Assembly (NCBI GenBank): GCA_932521025.1
Contig: OW051470.1
Span: 4,884,501 to 4,948,500 of the forward strand
DNA: 64,000 bases
Source of the DNA: Oscheius onirici
Taxonomy: Eukaryota > Nematoda > Chromadorea > Rhabditida > Rhabditidae
Direction: 5' to 3'
Under the pieces are notes generated by a model. That model did no database searches. It had not been told where the DNA came from and saw only the letters and a list, made by a program, of their open reading frames with translations. The position numbers and the translations under genes were made by a program. Below are positions 20,535 to 31,053 of the stretch, piece by piece. Within the stretch, counting starts at the first letter, position 1, and each line of letters begins with the position of its first letter.

Positions 20535-22883
20535 ATGAAGGTTCCCTCGCTGGTAATACTCTTAGCAACTCTACCCATTGCTGTCAGAGGATGTCAGAGA
20601 ATCAAAGGAAATTTGATTCTGGACAATGCGAGAAGCTTCGAAACCACTGCAGAGCTCAAGGCTATTGATGGCTGTTTGAATATCAAAAACACCAGAATAC
20701 AGTTCCATCAACTCGAGTTTTTGAGACATTTGGAAAGTGGGGAATGTAACAGCAAGGAAAGTAAGTTGCTGCCTTCTGATCTTTACAATACGTTACCAGA
20801 CGTCGCTTTGCAGCGTCGTAGCAACAACTTTTCTGCCTGCGCTTTATCGTTTTCTAAAGCTTTCTACCTCTAACACAGTAGAAACCAAAGTCTGTAAAAA
20901 CTCCAAGTTCACAAGTAACTTAATCCTGACTACTCTTGACGACGATTCTCGTAGCCATGGACAAACAAACAAATTGAAGACAACCCAAACCTCTGTGTTC
21001 CGAGCGGTTTCATCAAAAGTACAAAACTAGAGTCATTGAAGAATATCCGGAGTCAAGTTCTGGAATGCCGTAAGTCTATTAGGAAGTATATTAAAGACTG
21101 ATGAGATTTCAGATGAAATCTGTTCGACTCAAAAAACTTTTTAGATGGATTGAATTTGGGCTAAGTAACAGTATTGAAAGGACTTCTAATTGTCGAAGCG
21201 TTGGAAAGTGATAGCGGTTTGACAGCTTTTTTGGAGAAACTGGAAAGAATTGTAGGAATCAAGAAATGTATATTGTACTGTTTTCCTTCTTGAATTTGCA
21301 TTTTCAGCTCCTGTGATCATTATCGAGAACAACCGACTTTTGAAAGAGTTGACTATTCCAGAGAAATTGGAACTCTCAACCAGAGGCAGTGGACTGATTA
21401 GAATTCGGAACAACAATCGGTTCAAGATAGACAGAGTACAGTTTGAGAGTCTCGTCAGCCGCTTTGGAGAGGAGAGACTGGATGTAGACGTGCTCGAAGA
21501 CAAAGGTCTGCTTCAGGTACTTCTAGCTGACGGTGAGAGTTTCAAAATGCTATTTCACGTCTCCAATAAAAAATATTTCTGTTCTTGACGATTGTGAAAC
21601 AATTCACGGAGATCTTCTCTTGGAAGGAGAAGTTGCAGGAACAACCAGGAGTGAAATCAAGCGCGTTACTGGATGCATAATTGTGAACGACACAACATTG
21701 GAAAGACTCGGATTTCTAGCCAAGATCGATGCGAAATCTGGAGAGCTGTGCGAAAAGTCATGGTAATTTACATTCGTAACAAAACACTATGTTTTCAATA
21801 ATCGTGAACAACAAGAATATGTGTCCACAGGAAATCTTTTCCCGATTGCGCAAAGTAGCCGACCGATACGGCAAGATTCGCAATACTATCTCTGGAAACA
21901 AGCAGGATTGTTGTAAGCAAGATATTTTCACAGGAAAATAACAATGTTCAGATACTGTCTGTGATCCTCAAGCATTCTACGACAATCCCAGTTGTACCAT
22001 TTTGACTGACGGAATCCGCTACTCTGAACACTCTGTGGACCACTGGTCTTCCAAATATCCAAGAATTGAACGGACCACTACAGATAATCGATTCTAGTCT
22101 TGAAAACATCCGTCCATTCACTTCGATCAAGACAATTCATCTGAGAGTCGATAAACCAGCCATCGAAGTATATAACAATACCAAAATGGCCGATTTCGAT
22201 CTGTTGAGTCTTCTCAACTTGACCATCACTGATCCAGAAGGTCAACAGTCGAAACTGATCTTTATCAAGAAGAACGGAAAATTCAAATTCAAGCCAAAAC
22301 AGTACAAGGCTCTGATGGAGAGATTTGGGGAAGATCAATGTTGACATAGATGTTGACTTTGAAGAAGAGTACCGAGTTACAGATTTTCCGTTGAGACAGG
22401 GTGTTATCATCGGGATTGGAACTGTTCTAGCTATTGCTCTCTTGGGAGCAACTGGTCTTCTCGCGGTGAGACAATTCTTTCAATTGTAACTGCAAATGAT
22501 TGCAGTTTGTTGTCTACCGTGCATGGAAGAAGCCTCCACTTACAGCTTTGGGCAATGTGGAAGTTCACGACTTGGTTGTTGAAAAGAAGAAAGCAAAGGA
22601 CAAGAGACAAGATCGTGCTCCAGCAGCCAGAAGATTTATTTTGCCGAAGAAAGAGCCAGGCAAAATAGGAGCTCTTCCAACAGCTCAAACCAAAACAACT
22701 ACTCCGACGATCCCGAAACAGTCTTCGAAACCTGGATCGAAACACAAGTCAGCCTCTCCGAAAGAGAAAACTGAGACAGCTGGTACTACCACAGGCGACA
22801 CATATGAGAACATGACGGAAGACAAAAAGCCTGTGGAACAGCCAAAATCCGATGGATATGAGCCGGTCAATATTCGACTATAA
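20535..22883 (+). CDS. Insulin/EGF-receptor L-domain (irld-like) membrane protein, frame-interrupted
   Basis: The signal peptide MKVPSLVILLATLPIAVRG is followed by receptor L-domain repeats: CQRIKGNLILDNA, ELKAIDGCLNIKNT, NPNLCVPSGFIKSTKLESL, LLIVEALESDSGLTAFLEKL, CETIHGDLLLEGE, NNKNMCPQEIF and ELNGPLQIIDSSLENI. A transmembrane helix (GVIIGIGTVLAIALLGATG) and a Lys/Pro-rich cytoplasmic tail follow, ending DGYEPVNIRL at TAA 22881-22883. This is the layout of nematode irld proteins, which resemble the ligand-binding half of insulin and EGF receptors without the kinase. The tail has TYENMTE, which fits both YxxM (PI3K p85) and YxN (Grb2) SH2 motifs. The frame is broken in several places (A6 run and in-frame TAA at 21131-21164, A6 run at 21568-21573, around 22030, GGGG at 22327-22330), and two expected acceptors lack AG. 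The copy may be a recent pseudogene or contain assembly errors. Confidence 0.7.
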
Positions 22884-23084
22884 GCTTGTGATTCGATAAA
22901 TGATCATAAACATTCACAGTGCTTCATTTTTGATCCATTCTAGTGACACTTTCCACACGAGATTCCGTCAAAGTTGGGTGGCAGTATCATATCACCCAAT
23001 TTGTACGGGGTCAAAGATGATCATTAGGAACAGGTTGTCTCCAACTTGGTCACATTTCTCCTTCTCTCTTCTACTCGTCCTTTA
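22884..23084. other. Short intergenic gap between irld and FMO genes
   Basis: A 201-bp same-strand spacer. No obvious AATAAA precedes a U-rich element. The sequence before the FMO start is pyrimidine-rich (TTTCTCCTTCTCTCTTCTACT) but lacks a clear AG splice acceptor next to the ATG. Confidence 0.4.
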
Positions 23085-24545
23085 ATGGTGCAAATTGCTA
23101 TTATTGGAGCTGGTCCATCCGGATTAATTTCGGCTAGACTGTGTCTCGAAAAAGGATACGATGTAACCATTTTCGAGCAAGAGCACACTGTCGGAGGTGT
23201 CTGGTTGTATTCGGAAGACACGGATCGTCACTCGGCCATGTACGAAGAACTGCTAACAAATGTTCCGAAACAGATTATGGCATTTCCTGGGATTCCCTAT
23301 GAGGAACATTTGCCTTCTTTTCTAACACGAGAACATGTTTTGGAGTACTTACAGGCAAGAGGATATTTTTTTTTGCTATTCTAGCCTATTCAGAGACTCT
23401 CCAAAGGATTACCAATCAAATTCAATTCGAAAGTTATCAATGTTAGCCACAACACTGTCTCAAATAAGTGGATTGTGAGCTGATGTCTTTTCATTTAAAA
23501 GCGTTTTGAGGTGGAAACACTGGAACTTGTCTCCAATTACAAAGCAAGAAATGTTTTCGATGTAATTTTTGTTTGTAACGGCCACCACAGTTGTCCTGTC
23601 AAGACGCTAGATGTCAAAAATTTCAAAGGTGACTGGAGACTAAATGATCACCTTTTTTAAAGGTCAATATCTTCACAGTAGAGACTATCGGTCTGCCAGA
23701 CAGTTCAGAGGAAAACGAATAGCCGTGATTGGAGCAGGGTTCTCGGGAGTCGACATTGCTCTTCAACTGTCTCACAATGCCGAACAGGTTATTTTGTATC
23801 TTTGAAAAAGGAACTAGACCATACAGGTTTTTCTAATTGGAGAACACGCTACTTACACTACTGTGCCGGTGAATATATCCCAGCTGCCGTCGAAAGCACA
23901 AAGTAACTTCTTGCTAGTCCTTTCCAATTTCCGTTGAGATGTAAGAGAAAGTTCAATCCGTCTTCAAGACGGAACAATCGTCCAAAATGTCGACGCCGTA
24001 ATCGAATGTAAAGGTTTTCGATGGAACTATCCTTTTTTGGACAAAGGTCTCATCTCTCCCAACTTTGGCGGCAGAATGGTGTCTCCACTTTGGCTCTACT
24101 TCGCGCATCGCCACTATCCTAAGAATCTATTTTTCATAGGCATCAACGACATGACAATGCTTCTTCGAACCATGTTTCTTCAAGTCCAATTCGCGTTGAA
24201 ACTGATCGAAGGCACGATAAAGCCTCCTTTGCTAAAGGAGATGGAGCAATGGGAGATAGATCGACTTCGGTCAGGTTTCGCAATAACCCCAAATCTTTCT
24301 ATTTCAGTTTCTTAAAGGAATCGAAGCGTCCAGTTGAGTTATTCCATGTCAACGATCCAGAACAGTTTGACTACATTGAGGAATTGTGTAAGATGGGTGG
24401 AATGGAGAGGTTTCCTGACGACGAACAGATCCGAAAACTAGATGAAATGATCCGACCGATGAGGAAAGAAAACCCAGGCAACTACAAAAAGTGTGAATTT
24501 GTATGGGACGGGAGAGAATACCTTCGTTTCATTTCAAAATTATGA
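23085..24545 (+). CDS. fmo: Flavin-containing monooxygenase
   Basis: The protein starts [19 protein letters not shown]; the GxGxxG motif binds FAD, so the ATG at 23085 is preferred over one 39 bp upstream. The FMO signature FxGxxxHxxxY is seen as [12 protein letters not shown], made across a 34-bp intron. The NADPH-binding GxGxxG follows as [17 protein letters not shown]. The C-terminal half contains [15 protein letters not shown] and [19 protein letters not shown] and ends FISKL at TGA 24543-24545. These enzymes oxidise nucleophilic N or S atoms in small molecules, usually at the endoplasmic reticulum. The length (about 430 residues) is slightly short, and I see no C-terminal membrane anchor. 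One intron starts with GC (GCAAGAGG after EYLQ). The reading frame is otherwise intact. It follows the irld gene by 201 bp and converges with the Tyr-rich gene. Confidence 0.92.
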
Positions 24546-24578
24546 ATAGTTTATTGGAATAAATAAAAAGAAAATAAA
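24546..24578. terminator. Overlapping polyadenylation signals of two convergent genes
   Basis: Only 33 bp separate the stop codons of the FMO gene (plus) and the Tyr-rich gene (minus). AATAAA on the plus strand is at 24558-24563, and the minus-strand AATAAA (plus TTTATT) is at 24550-24555. The two mRNAs must therefore overlap at their 3' ends. Confidence 0.65.
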
Positions 24579-26949
24579 TTAAACGGTCTTCTTGTATCCG
24601 TCTGACTCATTAGTCAGTTGATGTTCTCCTGTTCCAGACTGTCCCTTACTACTTCCATATCCGCCAATGTTGATCTCAAAGTCTATTTGTCGTGGTTGAC
24701 CATACTGTCCGTAACTCTCACTCGTGTCTCCTGATGTATGGGTACCATAGTTCCCATACTGTGCTTGGTTACTGTAGTCGGTGGTTTGGGTCTGACTGCC
24801 GTAGTCACTGGTTCCGTAACTTGCCCCATAGTCAGTACCGGACTGACTACCATATCCTTGACTGTAGTCAGTACTTTGAAATGACTGGCTACCGTAATCA
24901 GTAGTACCAGTACCGTATCCAGAGCTTCCGTAAGTCTGACCGTAATCACCCGTAGTACTATAACCAGAAGAATCTTGCCTGGAGTCGGCAGTATTGTACG
25001 TTGAACTGGGACTGCTGTATCCGCTACTGTAGTCTGAGTCGGACTTATCATAACCCTGATTTCCATAACTCGGAGTACCAGAGTTCTGGTTGTCGGTATC
25101 ATATGAAGCGCTTCCTTGACTGTAGTCCGTGGATTGACCATAACTGGATCCAAAGTTGGCATTCTGATTACTGTAACCATTATAGTCTGTTCCTTGAGCA
25201 CTGTAGTCAGTCGAGTGAGAGCTTCCGTAATTTTGCTGGCTGTCATCAATTGTCTGAGCTCCTTGACTATTGTAGTCAGCTCCCTGTGCTCCCTGACTAC
25301 TGTAATCTGTCCCATATCCGTGAGAATGGTCTGACGTTCCCTGACTATTGTACCCTTGTTGGACGTAGTCTTGACCGCCCTGGTTACTATAATCAGTAGA
25401 AGTACCGTAAGTGCCTTGATTGCTGTATCCACTTGCTTGTTGTGTGTAGTCAGTACTTTGACTGTTTCCATAACTCTGCTGACTTTTGGAATCGATCCCT
25501 TGTGAGCTATAACCTTGTCCGTACGTCTGACTGCTTAGAGTGTTATATCCCGTTCCTTGACTGCTTGTCTGCATATAATCTCCAACTTCTTGAGCATTGT
25601 ATCCAGTTCCGTAACCAGAGTTAGATCCGTATGACTGTTGATTACTGTAGTCAGTCGACTGTTCTTGATTTCCATAAGTTTCTTGATTATTGCCACTTGT
25701 ATAGTCGGTCGTCTGAGCAGCATAGTTCTGATTGTCTGTCGCTTGACTGGAGTATCCGGCGGCTTGACCATAGTCAGTACCTTGACTACTGTAAGTAGCC
25801 GGTTGTGTTCCATAATTCTGTCCCTGAGAACTGTATACTTGACCATACGTCTGCGTTCCTTGATTACTGTATCCAGCTCCTTGATTATATTCCGCACTGT
25901 ATCCCGATGCTGTACCATATCCTTGACTACCGTAGTCGGTATTTTGTCCTGTGTTGTAATCAGTGTTTTGTCCGTATCCCTGCTGAGAATATTCGGCAGT
26001 TTGACCATATTCTTGATTTTGAACTGTAGTTTGGGATGAGTACGGATGACTTCCAAATCGGACCGGGATTTTACCCTGTGTGGTTAGACTGCTGACTTCT
26101 ACACTTCAGTTGTCATGGGCGAGAGAGTCAGCTTACCTTGAGAATAGCCTCCAAAACCCATCGGAACTGTGTGTTTCGAAGTGACTTGTCCAGTCATATA
26201 GGGGTCTGATCCAAAAGAGCTTCCTGTTCCTCCACCAACACGATTCAAGGAGGCTTGTCCCTTGATACTATCGATACTCCCTGAGATCAGTATATTTTAA
26301 ACTTCAAACAAAAATACCATAGCTGCCAAACGAGTTCCGATTTCCTTTGCCTGATCCTGTGATCGCTCCCAAATAAAGCGAGCTGATTTGAGAGTCTGGT
26401 AGTCCACGATAACCCCTAAATCATACCAAAAGTTTACATATAAAAGATAAGATTACGTCGCATAAGGGTTTCCAAAGTTTTCTTCTTGTTTGCTGACAAT
26501 TCCACGAGAATAACTTGAACCATATCCCATTGCCTTCGAATCAAGTGGTCCTGAAACAATGAGGTCAAAGATCGATATATCTATTAGCGGACTGAAGAAA
26601 TTGACCCCGTTGACCTACCTGATGACCAGCTCTTATTGTGATTCAACGACTTGACCAATTTCTTCACATCGTCCACCAGTTCTTTCTCCTGAAATAACTT
26701 GTTTCCTTTTTCCTTCAACCTCACCAATGATTTGGTGCTTTTCTTCTTCTTCGGCCTGATTCGAACAACTGCTGGGAAAGCAGTGAGCAGACTGCCTTGA
26801 TTGTAGGCAACTGGACTGCGAGCCAAAGAATCATTTGCCGGTTTCTTCAGTGTTTCATCCGGCAAGAGTTTTGACGCGTTTTTGAATGTATCATCGGCTA
26901 CAGACAAAGTGACAAAAAAGCCGAGAGCGATAAATAGGAAGATTCTCAT
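24579..26949 (-). CDS. Secreted Tyr/Gln/Gly/Ser-rich low-complexity protein
   Basis: The first exon gives MRIFLFIALGFFVTLSVADD, a clear signal peptide, then a basic stretch (VRIRPKKKKSTKSLVRLKEK) and a short helical segment. After three or four short introns the protein becomes a long repeat (about 500 residues) of variants of TDYSSQG, GYNSQGT and YGQ, with Tyr every 5-9 residues and Asp recurring in the unit. It ends SDGYKKTV at TAA 24579-24581. The composition is like FUS/EWS prion-like domains, but the signal peptide points to secretion. Tyrosine-rich secreted repeats suit cross-linked matrix, eggshell, cuticle or adhesive proteins. An acceptor at GAAGTGTAG (about 26092) keeps the frame through a 38-bp intron. 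I know no named homologue. Confidence 0.8.
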
Positions 26950-27456
26950 GATCTGAAATTGTAGACATGGTCGTGATGAATAGAGCAGAGCTTGTAATAT
27001 GCAAAACCTCTGAACCAAATCGAGGAATGTGCTTTTGGAACGTAGCGAGAATGCAATATTGGATAGAACCAAGACGTTCTCCGAAAAGAGCACCCAAGCA
27101 GACTGTTGCTGCTTTTTGGCGCAATGGATAGCCGCTGGACGCTCTGAGACCCGTCAAAACGAAGCCGGCTTTGTTTTATATTTGGCGGCAATGTGGTACG
27201 CAAATATCTGGATTTCTGCGAGCCGTAGAGACTATTTGACAGTTGTCGTTTCTTTTCCGGAATTATTTGAGAAGAAAACAGCACTAGCCTTCGTTTTTAA
27301 CAACAATCTGCAAACATACAACCAAAACAACGAGGTGAAGAGAGATAACAACGTAACAGAAGGTAATAGTGAACGAGAGGTTAGGAGAAATTGTGAGAAC
27401 ACGAGATGAACAACAACAACTCAACGTAACGGAATTTAGGAGGTAGAGAGGAGTGT
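26950..27456. other. Intergenic, no gene recognised
   Basis: This separates dyskerin (upstream, minus) from the Tyr-rich gene (minus). It should contain dyskerin's 3' UTR and the Tyr-rich promoter. The overlapping frames here (for example 27029-27409 plus) have no coding signature. Confidence 0.5.
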
Positions 27457-29160
27457 CTATTCGGAATCGCTGCTGGTTTCTTCTTTCTTGAGCTCCTTCT
27501 TAGCCTTTTTCTTCTGGACAGGCTCCTCTTCCTGTTCTGTTTCAACAGCCGACTCCTTGCTCTTCTTCGGGACAGAATAGTCATCGTACTGGTATTTGGC
27601 AGGCGTCTTCTCATTAGGTTTACCAAATTTGTCCAGCAGTCCATCCTAAAAAAAAATCAATTTTCGAGCAATTGGGCAGTATTTTTTGAAAGAAAGATCA
27701 AGACCATACCTTTACCATCTGCTTCTTTTTGGAAGCAACTGGGCCGAGTCCCCATTTACGACCGTAGACATCACGCTCCATAATAACACGCTTGGACTTG
27801 GCCACAACACCATGATCAACCGAGGCAATAGTCGAAGTCGTCATCTGAGCGATGGCAATGCAGACAGCTTCACCTTTAGTAGAGACTACTACAATTTCTT
27901 GACCGACTTCAATTCCATCATCATAACGCAGGATTCCGGGAATGAGAATTTTAGCTCCATAGCAGACGGCATTGATCTAAAAACGCAAGTACAAAGCTAC
28001 TTTGAAATACTTACAGCGCTGTCTTTGATGACAATTCTCTTGTGTTGGACGAGAAGGGCTTCGAGAGGACGGACAATCCGACGCATGTAAGTCTCATCCT
28101 GAAAACGAAGATGTTTATCAGTAGCGAAAGGCAAGAATAATTAGTTACAGCAATCAATGATTGTGATGAGGCGCGAATGTATATTTTCTTGCGAATTATT
28201 TTCGCAGCTATGTAACGTCTTAAAAACTACCTTCTTGTGGTCAAGCAAGTATTGAGCATCAAGAATGTCGTGCATGGTAACGAGTTGGTCGTGTTCATCG
28301 GTAATTCCGGATCTATTACGACGAAGTTCCTGCATCTGTCCTCCAACTCCAAGAAGAAGACCCAAATGAACACAGATTGTTCTGACATAAGTTCCGGATT
28401 CGCATTTTACCCTAAAATAATGTTTACAATGCTTTAATGAAACTTATAACGAACATAATAGTTTTAAAACTAACCAGAAAATACCCATTTGCTGATCGGC
28501 GTCGTATTCGATGAGTTTGTTTTCGTAAACGGTACGAACACGGAGCTGACGTTTGACGGCAGAGATCAGAGGAGGACGTTGGAAGAGAGCGCCAGTCAGC
28601 TTCTCAAGGGCTTGTTTGATCTTCTTCTCGCCATTGACAGCATTGTGCAGCTTGAAAATACACATGTATTCCTTTCCAGCTCCTTGTTGAGACTTGGCCA
28701 AGCGAGTTGTGCGGTCAATACAGACGATCAAGCAACCAGATACCTGAACACATAATATGAACTTGCAAATAATGAACATACCTTTGGATCGAGAGTTCCA
28801 CTGTGACCAGTCTTTTCAGCTCTCAGAATTCTTTTAATCCAAGCAACCACCTCATGCGACGACGGGTTTGCCGGCTTGTCAAGATTGAAGAAACCAGAAC
28901 TGATGTAGTTACGAATCTCACGCTTCAAAGGAGAACATCCTTCTTGGAGCGGAGTATAGTGATTTGTGAGCACGTTTAGCTTGTCGTAATTCTTAATAGC
29001 GTCGTTTTAACAAGAGAAAAAAAAGTATAGATACCTTGAGCAAAAGTGGCCATTCAGAGGCATCCAATTTAGCTTCAGCGTTAGAAGCTGGGACTTGAAA
29101 ATTACCGGTGGCTTGAGCATCACCCAATTCTTCCTTTACCTTCTTGTCCTTCTTACCCAT
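27457..29160 (-). CDS. dkc1/cbf5-like: Dyskerin, H/ACA pseudouridine synthase
   Basis: [16 protein letters not shown] starts the protein. The TruB-type catalytic region has [20 protein letters not shown] and [16 protein letters not shown], where the Asp of GTLDPKV is the catalytic residue, then [16 protein letters not shown] domain follows ([38 protein letters not shown]), then [18 protein letters not shown]. The C-terminus is Lys/Glu-rich ([18 protein letters not shown]), ending at TAG 27457-27459. Dyskerin is the catalytic subunit of H/ACA snoRNPs, pseudouridylating rRNA and snRNA in the nucleolus. One intron (about 28100-28230) is about 130 bp, longer than the usual 40 bp here; I saw no convincing snoRNA boxes in it. 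It is divergent from Ran, with 735 bp between them. Confidence 0.96.
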
Positions 29161-29895
29161 CGTCTGCAAACCTCTATCTTTAAACCAACAAATGAAAACG
29201 GTGAAAATGTATAAGGGATCATCAACGATTTTCGGGATTTGATACGTTTGCTAAAGATAAGTGTACTTTTCGTTCAATTTTTTCATCATAGAACATCAGG
29301 AGTGTTTTCAAAAACGCTACAAAACAAACAAATAATTTCATCAGGGCGTGAAACATTTCGCAAAGGGAAAGAAAATCAATAAGCCCGATAATATTCGTTT
29401 GAAATAGTTTTGCGGTGCCAAGTAAACAATTCACTGTTCGGCAGCCCTATGCTTATAAGCGCGCTCCATTGCGAAAGGGCCGCCGAACAACGAGATCTCT
29501 TGTTTTCCCGCGCTCTTTCACCGGCTGCGGCCCGGCGCATTCGAAATTGTCATTTTCGACACTTGCATTTCTCCCATTTCAACAGCTTTCCTTTTTTTCA
29601 CTTGTTCTTCTAGGAGTGTGGTCATTTTTACTATTTTGAGCGCTAATATTTCTTCAGTAATTTTGAACAAACGTGCATAATTGTGTGCTTCATACGATTG
29701 TAATTTTGCCAAAAGACGCCTTTCGCGACCAGTCTTTTAAACATTTAAAAATCGCTTACTTTTCTACCTGAAAGTTAGTGCACAAACTTTCGTTTATCTA
29801 TCCTGTATGGAACATTCAGCCGTTTATTTTCTGCAATTCTCTGCCCATCACTACAATACTCTCTTCCTTTGTACGCTAAATATATTTTAATTCAG
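29161..29895. promoter_or_regulatory. Divergent promoter region of dyskerin and Ran, with hairpin
   Basis: This 735-bp gap serves two divergent housekeeping genes. It contains an imperfect inverted repeat, TGTTCGGCAGCCC (29435-29447) and GGGCCGCCGAACA (29477-29489), with 12 of 13 bases pairing around a 29-base loop. A GC-rich patch follows (about 29510-29540), unlike the AT-rich surroundings. The ATG of Ran is immediately preceded by TTTAATTCAG, a strong splice acceptor, suggesting trans-splicing of a spliced leader or a 5' UTR intron. The promoter assignment is inferred from position. Confidence 0.5.
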
Positions 29896-30668
<773 letters not shown>

Positions 30669-30775
30669 AGGCCGACTATCCCCTACGGTTATTGTGTTTT
30701 AAAATGTTGCTAATATTTTCATAACATGTTTAATTCTCTCATCCGGTCTATTATGAAAAATGAACTGTGAACTAT

Positions 30776-31053
30776 CTAAAGTTCGTTTTGAAAGGAAAAC
30801 GTTTTGTCAGACAAGGTTTGCAAAGTCCTTCCAGGGTCAGAGTTAGATATTCCCCTTTTCAATATACCACTTCGCTCTTTCGCGGACCCAGTTGCTGTCG
30901 CCCTCCCTCTGTTCAGTCCTAGCCTCGATAACTGCCAGCCGTAAGAAGTTAGCACATTTTCTTTTCCTGTTTCGATTTGATACAAAAGAAACTTGTCGGA
31001 TCTCCCCTTATTATTGCCAATTAAAGCTTCCAACACAAATTCACAGAGACTTG
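30776..31053 (-). repeat. Diverged copy of the 3-kb dispersed repeat
   Basis: On the minus strand the block TCTCTGTGAATTTGTGTTGGAAGCTTTAATTGG resembles the unit at 3246-3285 (TGTGTGTTGGAAGCTCTTATTGAGG). Further on, CCTGGAAGGACTTTGCAAACCTTGT resembles phrases near 3204 and 3585. The open frame it carries (MLEALIGNNKG...) is the counterpart of the frame at 3261 and is treated as repeat-derived. Confidence 0.4.

Noticed and set aside
24683-25471. 262-codon minus frame and several plus frames inside the Tyr-rich gene
   Set aside because: Repetitive coding sequence leaves other frames open; they lack a signal peptide and do not connect to the first exon.
28100-28230. H/ACA or C/D snoRNA hosted in the long dyskerin intron
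   Set aside because: Only a short hairpin TGCGAA/TTCGCA and isolated box-like triplets were found, without the spacing of either snoRNA class.
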